The notes: generated by a model from the sequence alone, not told the origin. 64,000 bases of DNA from an uncultured Clostridia bacterium (GCA_934155265.1 CAKPGU010000007.1:12117-76116), one strand, 5' to 3'. Positions 36,047 to 45,258 are shown, counted from the stretch's first letter. Numbers and translations: made by a program.

Positions 36047-36760
36047 AATAAAATTTAATAATATAGAATTTTATATTGTGGATATAATTTTGTATAAAGT
36101 AGGGTAACATATTTTATAAAATTAATATGAATTAAATAAAATGAGCAGGAAAAAAATTACAGTTCAAAATAAAAAAAGTGAAAAAATTTTAATTAAATAT
36201 AAATTAACAAGAATATTATATATCCACGTGTAAATGCTGATAAATACAGCACTTTAGGATATATTTATAAATTTAAAATGATTGTAAATTAATATAAAAT
36301 TTGACTTGCAAATTTGAAACATAAAAAATTATTTATAAAGATTTTGAACAGTAAAATAAAAAATTTCATTGTAATATTTAAAGAAAATATAAGTATGCAA
36401 AATAAGGTTGAAATTTAAAGCTGGTATAATTTTTGGTAATCATTTAAAGGTTGTTATAAAAATATAATAAAAAATTTACCCTTATTAAATTCTAAATAAT
36501 AAAAATAAATTTAATTAAATCATTATTTAAAATTTAATTAGATAATAAAATTTTTTTATTTTATAAATAATTAATTAAATAAAAATAAAAGTAATTTAAA
36601 TATAATAATAAATAAAATATATAAAAATATATTTAATAAAAATTAAATATTAATATAAAATAAAAAACGGTTTATTTAGTTTATTAAAAAATAATAATTT
36701 AAATATATTAATAAAAAATACTATGTTATTAAAATTAATAGCATAGCATTAAAATTAAAT
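36047..36760 (+). repeat. Tandem repeat unit 3, shortened, non-coding
   Basis: Third copy, offset 836 bases from unit 2. The head (36047-36480) is well conserved, including TGCTGATAAATACAGCA near 36236. The tail has diverged and is shorter, ending in a CTATG/CATAG hairpin near 36721-36746. Confidence 0.85.
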
Positions 36761-37003
36761 TTATTTAAATAAGTAATATATTTTAATATATTTAATAAAA
36801 TTACTAAAATTATTTAAAAAATATTCAACATCATTTAGTGAATTACAAGTATTTTTTTTTATTGCAATAAAATCAAATTTTTTATGAGGATTTTTTTTCT
36901 TTTTTGGATTAGGCGGCTTTGGAGGAGGTGGTGCAGGAGGAGGCGGAGGATTAGATCTAGAATAATTATAAGAAAAAGGTAAATATTTATTAAATTGATT
37001 CAT
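36761..37003 (-). CDS. Small proline-rich hypothetical protein
   Basis: An 80-residue frame with a striking Pro block (SNPPPPPAPPPPKPPNPKKKK, about residues 17-37) followed by a Lys-rich, then Asn/Phe/Tyr-rich tail. The block is the only G+C-rich stretch in a surrounding of almost pure A+T. The ribosome site is weak (GAGTG, 9 bases before ATG). No function can be given; a cell-surface or spore-layer protein is possible. On the opposite strand a Gly-rich frame is closed by stops. Confidence 0.45.
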   Translation of the reverse strand: MNQFNKYLPFSYNYSRSNPPPPPAPPPPKPPNPKKKKNPHKKFDFIAIKKNTCNSLNDVEYFLNNFSNFIKYIKIYYLFK

Positions 37004-37062
37004 AAAATCACACTCGCTTTTGTTTTTTTATATATTATATGCAAATAATAATGAAATTGTAA

Positions 37063-37095
37063 AACCTCATCCTAATATAAAATTAGGATGAGGTT
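37063..37095 (-). terminator. Hairpin terminator
   Basis: AACCTCATCCTAAT and its perfect complement around a 5-base loop, placed 7 bases after the stop of the small membrane protein gene. The T content after it on the minus strand is modest. Confidence 0.75.
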
Positions 37096-37101
37096 GTTTT
37101 C

Positions 37102-37269
37102 TCAATCTTTTCCCAAGAAAATTATTACTAGGAAAAAAATAATGAGTATAATCATTAAAACGTACCAATACTTTACCAGAAGGTAAAGTACAACGAAAAA
37201 ACATACAAGGCCTGCTATAACTGGAACTATCTCAGGAAGTAATAATAACATCAAAAGCAGGAATGCCAT
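37102..37269 (-). CDS. Small hydrophobic membrane protein (55 aa)
   Basis: A short leftward gene: ATG at 37269 behind AAAGGAG, TGA at 37102-37104, then a perfect hairpin. The 55-residue product starts MAFLLLMLLLLPEIVP and has two membrane segments (about 14-31 and 35-53) with a short KYWY turn. No family is recognised. The good ribosome site, the terminator and a TATAAT at about 37330 on the minus strand support a real gene. Confidence 0.65.
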   Translation of the reverse strand: MAFLLLMLLLLPEIVPVIAGLVCFFVVLYLLVKYWYVLMIILIIFFLVIIFLGKD

Positions 37270-37395
37270 TGTAAATGCTCCTTTCTGATATATTTTTTTG
37301 ATTTAATACGATTTACAGCATTATTATACCACAAAATTTGCAAAAATGATAGTATTATGTTAAAATATTATTGCATAAAAAGGAGAGGAATGAAA

Positions 37396-38217
37396 ATGAG
37401 TGGAAAATTATATATAGTAGCGACTCCGATAGGAAATTTAGAAGATATAACTTTAAGAGCTTTAAATGTTTTAAGAGAAGTTGATGTTATTGCTGCAGAA
37501 GATACAAGACAAACTTTAAAACTATTGAATCATTTTGAAATTTCAAAGCCTTTAATTAGTTATCATAGGCATAATGAGGATATAAAAAGTAATTTATTAA
37601 TTGAAAAATTAAATAATGGTGAAAATATAGCATTAGTTTCAGATGCAGGAACACCTGGAATTTGTGATCCTGGCGAAGAAGTAATAAAAAAATCAATAGA
37701 AGAAGGTATTGCAGTAATACCAATTCCTGGAGCTTGCGCAATGATAAATGCATTAATTGCTTCTGGATTACCTACAAAAGAATTTAATTTTTTAGGTTTT
37801 TTACCTTTAAATAAAAAATTAAGAAAAGAAAAATTAAATGAAATAGAAAATTCTGAAAAAACAATTATAATTTATGAAGCACCACACAAAATGAAAACTA
37901 CTTTATTGGATTTAAAAAATATATTAAAAAATAGAAAAATTGTTTTAGCAAGAGAATTAACTAAAATTCATGAGGAATTTATTAGAAAAGATATTGAGGA
38001 ATTATTACAAGAAATTGATGACTTAAAAGGGGAAATGATTTTAATTATAGAAGGAAATAAAGTAGAAGATAAAGAAGAAAATGGATTAAATAATTTATCT
38101 TTAGAAGAGCATTATAAATATTATGAAAAACAAGGATTAGATAAAAAAGAAATAATAAAAAAAATAGCTAAAGATAGAAATGTAAGTAAAAACGAAATTT
38201 ATATGAAATTTATTTAA
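37396..38217 (+). CDS. rsmI: 16S rRNA (cytidine-1402-2'-O)-methyltransferase
   Basis: Tetrapyrrole-methylase-fold enzyme that 2'-O-methylates C1402 of 16S rRNA. The 273-residue product has the RsmI signatures LYIVATPIGNLEDITLRAL (residues 4-22), AAEDTRQT, SDAGTPGICDPG and VIPIPGACA. ATG 37396 has AGGAG 10 bases upstream; two further in-frame ATGs lie upstream. It converges on the abrB-like gene with a shared terminator. Confidence 0.95.
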   Translation: MSGKLYIVATPIGNLEDITLRALNVLREVDVIAAEDTRQTLKLLNHFEISKPLISYHRHNEDIKSNLLIEKLNNGENIALVSDAGTPGICDPGEEVIKKSIEEGIAVIPIPGACAMINALIASGLPTKEFNFLGFLPLNKKLRKEKLNEIENSEKTIIIYEAPHKMKTTLLDLKNILKNRKIVLARELTKIHEEFIRKDIEELLQEIDDLKGEMILIIEGNKVEDKEENGLNNLSLEEHYKYYEKQGLDKKEIIKKIAKDRNVSKNEIYMKFI

Positions 38218-38245
38218 AAAAGGATATCATATGATATCCTTTTTA
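38217..38245. terminator. Bidirectional terminator
   Basis: A perfect palindrome, AAAAAGGATATCAT and its complement, lies between the convergent rsmI and abrB-like genes, with A and T runs on the two sides. Confidence 0.88.
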
Positions 38246-38506
38246 TTATTCTTCTTCACTCATATCTATATCAGATAATTTTTGAGCACATTTTGTGCAA
38301 ACTAATTTATCTTTATAAGAAATTAAATTTTTTGAATTTCCGCAAAAAATACAATTTGGTTCATATTTTTTTAATATAATAGAAGAACCGTCTACATATA
38401 TTTCAATAGGATCTTTTTCAGCAATGTCAAATTTATTTCTAATTTCTATAGGGATAACAACTCTTCCTAGTTCATCAACTTTTCTAACAATTCCTGTTGA
38501 TTTCAT
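38246..38506 (-). CDS. AbrB/SpoVT-like regulator with zinc ribbon
   Basis: An 86-residue DNA-binding protein. Residues 1-48 form an AbrB-type swapped-hairpin domain (MKSTGIVRKVDELGRVVIPIE). Residues 52-79 hold two CxxC pairs (CIFC and CTKC), a probable zinc ribbon, and the end is acidic. AbrB of Bacillus is a transition-state regulator usually repressed by Spo0A. GGAGG precedes the ATG. It is divergent from spmA. Confidence 0.88.
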   Translation of the reverse strand: MKSTGIVRKVDELGRVVIPIEIRNKFDIAEKDPIEIYVDGSSIILKKYEPNCIFCGNSKNLISYKDKLVCTKCAQKLSDIDMSEEE

Positions 38507-38650
38507 AATTCATCCTCCTTAAACATATAATCAATTCATTATTATGATAACATAGATAATAAAATTGGTCAATAAAAATTTCAAAATATTGTAAAAAATA
38601 TTGTTATATTTTTGCAATTTGTATAATATATATGTAAAGATGGAGGAGAA

Positions 38651-39232
38651 ATGTTAAATATATTATGGCCAATTTTTATAATAATATCAATAATTTTTGC
38701 GATATTTTCTGGAAATATTGAAGAAATAAATAATTCTATTTTTGAATCTACACAAAGTGCTATTAATTTAACATTAACATTACTGGGAGCGACTTGCTTG
38801 TGGAGTGGAATAATGGAAATTGCATCCAAAACAGAAATAATAAAAAAATTATCTAAAATATTAAATAAAATAACAAAAAAATTTTTCTATGATTTAAATT
38901 CTGAATCAAAATCTTATAATAATATAATTATGAATATTATTGCTAATATTTTAGGACTAGGGAATGCAGCTACTCCATTGGGGTTAAAGGCAATGAGTGA
39001 ATTACAAAAAGAAAATAATGAAAAAGAAAGATTGTCTGATAATATGATGATGCTTATTGTTCTAAATACAGCTTCTTTACAAATAATTCCAACTACAGTC
39101 ATTGCTGTTAGGAGTTCATTAGGTTCAAGTAATCCTACTCAAATAATTGTTCCAGTATGGATTGCTACAATAGGTGCTGCTTTTGTTGGGATATTTGTTG
39201 CTAAAATTATAATTAGAGTTACGAGAAATTGA
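38651..39232 (+). CDS. spmA: Spore maturation protein A
   Basis: A 193-residue membrane protein with the nucleoside-recognition (Gate) fold: about four membrane segments, TLLGATCLWSGIMEI (about 36-50) and the core IANILGLGNAATPLGLKAM. SpmA and SpmB are needed for spore core dehydration. GGAGG precedes the ATG; spmB follows after 10 bases. Confidence 0.93.
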   Translation: MLNILWPIFIIISIIFAIFSGNIEEINNSIFESTQSAINLTLTLLGATCLWSGIMEIASKTEIIKKLSKILNKITKKFFYDLNSESKSYNNIIMNIIANILGLGNAATPLGLKAMSELQKENNEKERLSDNMMMLIVLNTASLQIIPTTVIAVRSSLGSSNPTQIIVPVWIATIGAAFVGIFVAKIIIRVTRN

Positions 39233-39242
39233 AAGGAATTTT

Positions 39243-39776
39243 ATGAATGTTATAAATTATATTTCTACTTTGGCTGTGCCAATTACTATTTTATTTATAA
39301 TTCTATATGCTGTTAAAGAAAAGATTGAGATATTTGATTTATTTTTAAAGGGAGCTACAGAGGGGATTGAAATAACTTTGAAAATTTTTCCTACTCTTAT
39401 TGGATTATTTTTGGCTATAGGAATGCTTAACAGTTCAGGAATATTAGATTTTACGACAATGATAATTTCTCCAGTATTAAATTTAATAGGATTTCCAAAA
39501 GAAATTGTTCCGTTAGCAATATTACGTCCGATTTCTGGCAGTGCCTCTATGGCAATTGCAACTAATATTATAAAGCAAAATGGAGTAGATTCTTTTATTG
39601 GTATATTAGCAGCTGTTATTATGGGTTCCACAGAAACTACATTATATACAATAGCAGTATATACAAGCAGTGTTAAGATAAAAGATACAAGAGGAATAAT
39701 AATAGCTTGTCTAGCTGCAGATATTACAGGAATAGTGGTTTCTTTTTTTGTCTGTAAATTAATAATAGGAATGTAA
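39243..39776 (+). CDS. spmB: Spore maturation protein B
   Basis: A 177-residue membrane protein, partner of SpmA, with the Gate-type core LRPISGSASMAIATNII (about 97-113) and GSTETTLYTIAVYTSS. Four or five membrane segments. It ends 8 bases before the Spo0A-box promoter at 39785. Confidence 0.93.
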   Translation: MNVINYISTLAVPITILFIILYAVKEKIEIFDLFLKGATEGIEITLKIFPTLIGLFLAIGMLNSSGILDFTTMIISPVLNLIGFPKEIVPLAILRPISGSASMAIATNIIKQNGVDSFIGILAAVIMGSTETTLYTIAVYTSSVKIKDTRGIIIACLAADITGIVVSFFVCKLIIGM

Positions 39777-39784
39777 GGTCGATT

Positions 39785-39834
39785 TTTGTCGAACGATTTT
39801 TCTTGACATATGAAAAAAATGGGTGTACTATAAT
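39785..39834 (+). promoter_or_regulatory. Promoter with perfect Spo0A box
   Basis: TTTGTCGAA (39785-39793) lies 9 bases before TTGACA (39803-39808); the -10 is TACTAT (39826-39831, spacer 17) or the overlapping TATAAT. A half-box GTCG lies at 39779-39782. Box, spacing and the connecting bases are nearly identical to the promoter at 386-433. No gene follows in the rightward direction, so the product may be an RNA. Confidence 0.7.
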
Positions 39835-40080
39835 GACAGAAAGAAAATTAATTCAAAGATTTTTTTGTAATAAAGTTTTTAATCTTGTAAAGGAAATAAT
39901 TAATAATTCCCCATAAATAAAATTTATAAATAATTTCCTTGATTTATATCTTAATAATTATTGCTAAATTTTTTGATAAAATATTACACTAAGTTTAGGC
40001 CCCTAATCCTAATTAGTAATAAATATAATACCCCTAAAAATTATATGATATCAAAATTATTTCCTTTACAAAACCAATAT
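39835..40080 (+). ncRNA. Candidate structured RNA downstream of spmB
   Basis: About 250 bases without a reading frame, starting just after the Spo0A-box promoter. TTGTAAAGGAAATAATT (39885-39901) is perfectly complementary to 40055-40071, which would close a domain of about 187 bases. AAATAATTTCCTT at 39928-39940 offers a competing partner for the same left arm, so two folds are possible. CCCCTAA occurs twice inside. It matches no RNA family I know. Alternatively the right arm is part of a terminator for the leftward gene at 40084. Confidence 0.45.
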
Positions 40081-40083
40081 AAA

Positions 40084-40878
40084 TTATAAAGTAATTAAAT
40101 TACCTGGACAATCTCTACTTGCAACAGACAGGCTTAATGAATCATTATTAGCATTATTGCTAATTAATTCGTCAACTACTGTTTGATAGGCAAGAGCAGG
40201 AAAATTACTTTCTTTACTTAAATGCCCAAGCATTGCAGTTTTTAAATTACCGTTTTTTGTTAAATATGTAATTGTTTTTCCGGCCATTGTATTAGATAAA
40301 TGTCCATTTTCACTTGCAATTCTAGATTTTAATTTAAATGGATAAGCACAACATTTTAATACTTCTGTATCATAATTAGATTCTAATAATATAAATTTAC
40401 TACCTTCTAATTTATCAACAATTGCTTTAGTCATATGACCAATATCTGTTGCGATACTTATTTGAGTGTCATTATCTTTTATTATGTTGAATCCGCAAGG
40501 ATTTGCAGCATCATGAGGTATACTAAAAGGCAAAACTTCTAAATCCTCTATAAAGAATTTTTCATTTGGGTTAAAAAAATTAATGTTTTTTTCTGATATT
40601 TTTTCTGTTTGTTTTGGCATTGCATCAAATGTTTCTTTTGTAGCAAAAACCGGAATATCAAATTTTCTTGATATTGTTGATAATCCCTTTATATGGTCTG
40701 CATGTTCATGAGTTACTAAAATAGCATTAATTGAAGAAGGATTAACTTCAATAGAATTTAAAGCTTCTTCAATTTTCTTACAACTCATACCTGCGTCTAC
40801 AAGGATTTTTGTATTTTCACTTTCTACAAATAAACTATTTCCACTGCTTCCACTATATAAACTACAAAAATTTAGCAT
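40084..40878 (-). CDS. Metallo-beta-lactamase-fold hydrolase, WalJ/YycJ type
   Basis: A 264-residue hydrolase with the metal-binding THEHADH motif (about residues 56-62), SGSSGNSLF near the N-terminus, and further ligands in PHDAANPCG and DIGHMT. It belongs to the WalJ/YycJ group, linked in Bacillus to cell-wall control and DNA repair exonuclease activity. The usual walRK genes are not beside it. murA lies 21 bases upstream, so both may be co-transcribed. Confidence 0.88.
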   Translation of the reverse strand: MLNFCSLYSGSSGNSLFVESENTKILVDAGMSCKKIEEALNSIEVNPSSINAILVTHEHADHIKGLSTISRKFDIPVFATKETFDAMPKQTEKISEKNINFFNPNEKFFIEDLEVLPFSIPHDAANPCGFNIIKDNDTQISIATDIGHMTKAIVDKLEGSKFILLESNYDTEVLKCCAYPFKLKSRIASENGHLSNTMAGKTITYLTKNGNLKTAMLGHLSKESNFPALAYQTVVDELISNNANNDSLSLSVASRDCPGNLITL

Positions 40879-40899
40879 ATGTATTTCTTCTTTCTAATG

Positions 40900-42159
40900 T
40901 TATTCTGTAACTCTTTCTATTTTTGCACCTAGATTTCTGAATTTTTCTTCTATATTTTCATATCCTCTGTCTATGTGCTCTAAATTGTATATTTCAGTTT
41001 TTCCTTCTGCTATTATTCCAGCAATGATTAAGGCTGCACCAGCACGTAAATCTGACGAATATACAGGTGAACCATATAATTGTTCAACACCTTCAAAAAA
41101 TGCTGATTTTCCTTGAGCTGTAATATTTGCACCCATCTTATTTAGTTCTTCTGTATATTGGAATCTTGATTCCCAGATGTTTTCAATTATTCTGCTAGTA
41201 CCATTTGCGATAGATAGAACTACTCCCATTTGTGGTTGTAAATCTGTTGGAAAACCAGGATATGGCTGTGTTTTTATAATTGCTTTATTTGGTCTTTGGT
41301 CACACCAAACTCTTATTTCGTCTCCAAAGTCTTCAACATGACCACCAATTTCAAGTATTTTTGCTGTAAGTGATTCTAAGTGTTTTGTTATACAATTTTT
41401 TATTAATATATCTCCTTGAGATGCTACGGCTGCAAGCATAAATGTACCTGCTTCTATTTGATCTGGAACAATAGAATATGTACTATTTCCAGTTAACTTT
41501 TTTACACCATTAATTTTGATTACATCTGTTCCTGCACCACGAATATCTGCTCCCATTGTATTTAAGAAGTTTGCAACATCAACAATGTGTGGCTCTCTTG
41601 CAGCATTATCTATAATTGTTGTTCCTTCTGCTAAAACAGATGCTAGCATTACATTTATTGTAGCTCCAACTGAAACAACATCCATGTAGATTGATGTTCC
41701 AACTAATTTTTCTGCTGATGCTGAGATTTTTCCTTGAGCAACGTCTACTTTTGCTCCAAGGGCTTCAAATCCTTTTATATGTTGATCAATAGGTCTAGCT
41801 CCTAGTTGACATCCGCCAGGCATTCCTACAGAAATTTTTCCGGTTCTACCAAGCATGCTTCCTATTATATAATAAGATGCTCTAAATTTGCTTGTTAATT
41901 CTTCAGATGCTTCGGTTTTTGTAATATTTCTTGTATCTATTGTTATTTCATTTTTTGTATTCCATGTTATTTTTGCACCAAGGCCTTCTAATATTTCGCA
42001 AGATTTTTTTACATCGCTTATATTAGGTAAATTTTCTATTGTACAAATTCCATCTATTAAAAGTGTTGCAGGTAAAATTGCTACTGCAGCATTTTTTGCA
42101 CCACTTATTGTTACTTCTCCTTTTAAAGGCGTTTTTCCAGTGATAACTAATTTTTCCAA
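40900..42159 (-). CDS. murA: UDP-GlcNAc 1-carboxyvinyltransferase
   Basis: First committed step of peptidoglycan precursor synthesis. The 419-residue product has the substrate-binding start GEVTISGAKNAAVAILPA, the catalytic Cys in PGGCQLGARPIDQH (about residue 117), and the EPSP-synthase-type repeats with SDLRAGAALIIAG and HIDRGYENIEEKF at the end. AAGGAGG precedes the ATG. Confidence 0.96.
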   Translation of the reverse strand: MEKLVITGKTPLKGEVTISGAKNAAVAILPATLLIDGICTIENLPNISDVKKSCEILEGLGAKITWNTKNEITIDTRNITKTEASEELTSKFRASYYIIGSMLGRTGKISVGMPGGCQLGARPIDQHIKGFEALGAKVDVAQGKISASAEKLVGTSIYMDVVSVGATINVMLASVLAEGTTIIDNAAREPHIVDVANFLNTMGADIRGAGTDVIKINGVKKLTGNSTYSIVPDQIEAGTFMLAAVASQGDILIKNCITKHLESLTAKILEIGGHVEDFGDEIRVWCDQRPNKAIIKTQPYPGFPTDLQPQMGVVLSIANGTSRIIENIWESRFQYTEELNKMGANITAQGKSAFFEGVEQLYGSPVYSSDLRAGAALIIAGIIAEGKTEIYNLEHIDRGYENIEEKFRNLGAKIERVTE

Positions 42160-42252
42160 AAGTATTCCTCCTTAAAATTTTCTTTCGTAAGAAATATATC
42201 ATAAAAACTCAAAGATTACAACAGTTTTTTGGGAGAAAGTAAAATAAAAGTA

Positions 42253-42900
42253 CTACTTATTTTTACTTATGGTAAATAAATTATTTTCTGCAAAAACTTC
42301 TATAAGCTTGAATTTTAACTTAATATCAGGTTTTTTGGAATCTGATATTATATCATAAGATTCTTTTTGAAGATTGTCTTGTAAATTTTCTTTTGCATTA
42401 TCATCAACAACTCCAGAAGAAACATCAATAAAGCAAAGAGAAGGAAACATTACGCACCACCAATTTTTTCCTTTTGCTTCTCCAATTTCTACTCTTAATG
42501 CGTCGTAATATCCGGCAGGTAAAGAAATATCACCATAATTTTTTGTTGGAAAATAAAAATTATCAATATTTATTTTGGCAGTGTAATCATATCCATTTTC
42601 TTTAATTGTTTGTTCTGCAATTTTTTGAAAATCATCTTTGTGTTCATTAGCAATAGAAATTGCTTCTTGTTTGGTTGAACAATTTGAACATAATCCGTTC
42701 ATGTAGTTCAATAATGAATCTCTAACTTTTAATTTTAAATTTTGGTCTTCATCACTATTGCTATTTGCTAATACATGTAATCTAAATACTGCAGTAGATA
42801 AATTATTAGAAATTGCAGTTGCATAACTTTGAGCTGATAAAAATACATATGCAAATAGTAAAAAAGTTAATAATATAATTTTTTTGAATTTTGTTTTCAT
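42253..42900 (-). CDS. spoIIR: Stage II sporulation protein R
   Basis: Forespore-secreted signal that triggers SpoIIGA processing of pro-sigma-E. The 215-residue product has a signal segment (5-28), then the SpoIIR core FRLHVLANSNSDEDQNLKLKV, LPAGYYDALRVEIGEAKGKN and WWCVMFPSLCF. The chosen ATG at 42900 has GGAGGAATT upstream; an in-frame ATG six codons earlier overlaps that site. Confidence 0.94.
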   Translation of the reverse strand: MKTKFKKIILLTFLLFAYVFLSAQSYATAISNNLSTAVFRLHVLANSNSDEDQNLKLKVRDSLLNYMNGLCSNCSTKQEAISIANEHKDDFQKIAEQTIKENGYDYTAKINIDNFYFPTKNYGDISLPAGYYDALRVEIGEAKGKNWWCVMFPSLCFIDVSSGVVDDNAKENLQDNLQKESYDIISDSKKPDIKLKFKLIEVFAENNLFTISKNK

Positions 42901-42989
42901 AATTCCTCCTAAAAACATTTTTGTAAAAATATATCTTTAAAATAATTATTAGCCAAAAAAAATAAATTATACATTTGGAGGAAAAAAAC

Positions 42990-43018
42990 TTGACAATGAA
43001 ATTTTAATATGGTAAAAT
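42990..43018 (+). promoter_or_regulatory. Promoter of the 43047 gene
   Basis: TTGACA (42990-42995) and TAAAAT (43013-43018) with a 17-base spacer. Confidence 0.7.
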
Positions 43019-43046
43019 TTACCAGTAAACAATTGGAGGGGAAGAT

Positions 43047-43475
43047 ATGATTGTTGAAAACAAAAGATTAGAAAAATTATGTTGTTTTTATGTAAGTGAG
43101 TTTCATCTGGAAATGATTTTATTACCATATATTAATAAATCATTAGATGAAAATAAAAAAATATTTATAGTGTCAGAAATTAATTTAGAAAAAAGTTTAG
43201 GAATTTTAATGTCAAAAATAAATTTAAAAGAAAATCGAAAAAATGAAATATTAAATCTTAATTGGAAAAATAATAGTATTAGAAATATAGAAAATAATTC
43301 AGTAATTGTAATAGTAGGAAAAAGTAAATTTATAAAAAATATTAATGAACAATTAAAAATTGAAAATAGCGTAATTGTTGATTGTTATAATTTTGAAGAA
43401 ATACAAGATAAGTCTACGGAAATATTGAAAGGATATGAGAAAAATTTAAATACTAGTGGAATACAAGATATTTAA
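43047..43475 (+). CDS. Hypothetical protein (possible MEDS-like)
   Basis: A 142-residue soluble protein with GGAGGGGAAG before the ATG and a good promoter. The start LEKLCCFYVSEFHLEMILLP, followed by strand-helix units KKIFIVSE and SVIVIVGKSKF, faintly recalls MEDS sensory domains or a RecA-like fold, but it lacks a P-loop. I do not recognise it with confidence. It precedes the glycosyltransferase gene by 82 bases. Confidence 0.6.
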   Translation: MIVENKRLEKLCCFYVSEFHLEMILLPYINKSLDENKKIFIVSEINLEKSLGILMSKINLKENRKNEILNLNWKNNSIRNIENNSVIVIVGKSKFIKNINEQLKIENSVIVDCYNFEEIQDKSTEILKGYEKNLNTSGIQDI

Positions 43476-43557
43476 AAAAATTGTCAAAAAAGGTTGTAAT
43501 TAGTAAAAATACATGATAGAATCGAAAAAAACATATAATAAAGAAGGAATAAGAGAT

Positions 43558-45258
43558 ATGGAGAAGAAAAAGAAAATATTAATTGTTACTGCATTTCCTA
43601 CACATGGGGCAGGAAGTGGAGCATTAATTACAACACAAGCAAAATCGTATGTTGAAGAGGGTCATCAAGTTGTTATTATTACGGGAAATAATAGAACAGA
43701 CTTTGATAAGTTAGAAGGTGTTAGATACCATGTAGTTCCTTTTACTGCGGAAACAGAGAATCCAGAAAAAATAGAAAATCAATGTAAATTTAATTATTTA
43801 ATGTTTACTACACATACAGAAAGCACAGCAAACTTCTGGAATGCAAGCTTAGAGCAGATAGAAGAATATATGCAAGCTTTTGAAAAGGCTATAAGAGAAG
43901 AAATAAATCAATTTAATCCTGATATAGTTCATACACAACATAATTGGATTACAAGTAGTATATTATCTAAATTTGATAAACCAGTTGCGCTTACTATTCA
44001 TGGAACTGATTTGATGGGATATCAAAGAGCAAACGAAGAACTAAAAAAGGTAAATGCTCAAATTGATAAATTAAAAAATGATGCTCAAACAAATGATAAT
44101 ACACAATTAATTAATAATATAAAAAAATTAGAAGAAATTTATTTACAATATAAAAATAAAAAACAAATTTTAGCAGATATAAAAAAAGCAATGGATAATA
44201 ATGAAATTCGAACTAATAAAGAAGATTTAGAACAATTAGTGGGATTATATGATGATAAAACAAAGTATCAATTATATATGAGATATGCAGAAAAATCAGC
44301 ACAAATATCTAATAGAATAATTGTTATTTCAGAAGACCAGAAAAAGGAATTTTCTAGATTATTCCCACAAGATAAAGATAGAGTTGTTTTATTAGAGAAT
44401 GGATATGATCCAAAAACATTTTATATGGATAGAAATGTAGATAGAGATGAAGTATTACCAGCAGAACAAGCAGATTATGATAATATGGTATTATTTGTTG
44501 GTAAATTTGCAGATTTTAAAGGTATTGATGCTTTATTAAATGCAACTAAGATTTATGAAGAAGAAATGAGTTCTAAAAATAAGAAGATAGAAACTTTAAT
44601 TGTTGGCTCAGGTGTATTAGACGAAAAACTAAGAAAACAAGCTGATGAATTAGGATTAAAAAATACACACTTCTTGGGCAGAAAAAATCATACGGAAATA
44701 CGCCAATTACAGAATTTGGCAACAGTTTCATTAATCCCTTCAAGAAATGAACCGTTTGGGCTAGTAGTAATAGAAGGAACAGCATGTGGACATCCTGTTA
44801 TAGCAACTAATGCTGGTGGAATTCCTGGGATATTGAACAGAGAAAATGCAGATATATCTGATAAAACAAAATCATATGTAACACCACTTGGAATTTTAGT
44901 ACCACCACTACCAGATAGACCAGTTTTATTAGATGAAGCACAAAAAGATCAATTAGATGAATATATGGTTAAATATATGAATGCAAGTAAAGAGGAAAAA
45001 GTAAAAGTTTCTAATGAAATAGCAAATAATTTAGGATTAGAAATAGAAGATGTAAATAATTATATTGAATCTTATATGAGAACTATATATGGAATAAGTG
45101 ATGGAATAAAATCAATAGTATTAGAAAAAACTAAGTTTGATAATCAAAAAATTGCAGAAGATACAGAAACTAACTATTCACAAGACGTTATAAGAGATAA
45201 AATATTAGGAATATTTGATGATGCAATAAATGATAAAAAAAAAATAAATGAAAGATAA
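43558..45258 (+). CDS. GT4-type glycosyltransferase with helical insert
   Basis: A 566-residue glycosyltransferase. The N-terminal Rossmann half has TAFPTHGAGSGALI and DIVHTQHNWITS; the C-terminal half has VGKFADFKGIDALL, FLGRKNHTEI and the GT-B donor motif EPFGLVVIEGTACG, followed by ATNAGGIPG. Between the halves sits a charged helical insert (about residues 165-250) that ordinary GT4 enzymes lack. It precedes a UDP-sugar pyrophosphorylase and a phosphoglucomutase, so a UDP-sugar donor is likely. The acceptor is unknown. I chose ATG 43558, with AAGGA upstream, over an ATG 15 codons earlier. Confidence 0.82.
   Translation: MEKKKKILIVTAFPTHGAGSGALITTQAKSYVEEGHQVVIITGNNRTDFDKLEGVRYHVVPFTAETENPEKIENQCKFNYLMFTTHTESTANFWNASLEQIEEYMQAFEKAIREEINQFNPDIVHTQHNWITSSILSKFDKPVALTIHGTDLMGYQRANEELKKVNAQIDKLKNDAQTNDNTQLINNIKKLEEIYLQYKNKKQILADIKKAMDNNEIRTNKEDLEQLVGLYDDKTKYQLYMRYAEKSAQISNRIIVISEDQKKEFSRLFPQDKDRVVLLENGYDPKTFYMDRNVDRDEVLPAEQADYDNMVLFVGKFADFKGIDALLNATKIYEEEMSSKNKKIETLIVGSGVLDEKLRKQADELGLKNTHFLGRKNHTEIRQLQNLATVSLIPSRNEPFGLVVIEGTACGHPVIATNAGGIPGILNRENADISDKTKSYVTPLGILVPPLPDRPVLLDEAQKDQLDEYMVKYMNASKEEKVKVSNEIANNLGLEIEDVNNYIESYMRTIYGISDGIKSIVLEKTKFDNQKIAEDTETNYSQDVIRDKILGIFDDAINDKKKINER

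Noticed and set aside
34377..36760. CRISPR array
   Set aside because: The repeats are hundreds of bases long with no short regular repeat-spacer pattern and no cas genes nearby.
36890..36970. Gly-rich (YjcZ-like) protein on the + strand
   Set aside because: The Gly frame is closed by a stop at 36885-36887 with no start codon after it; the minus-strand Pro-rich frame has an ATG.
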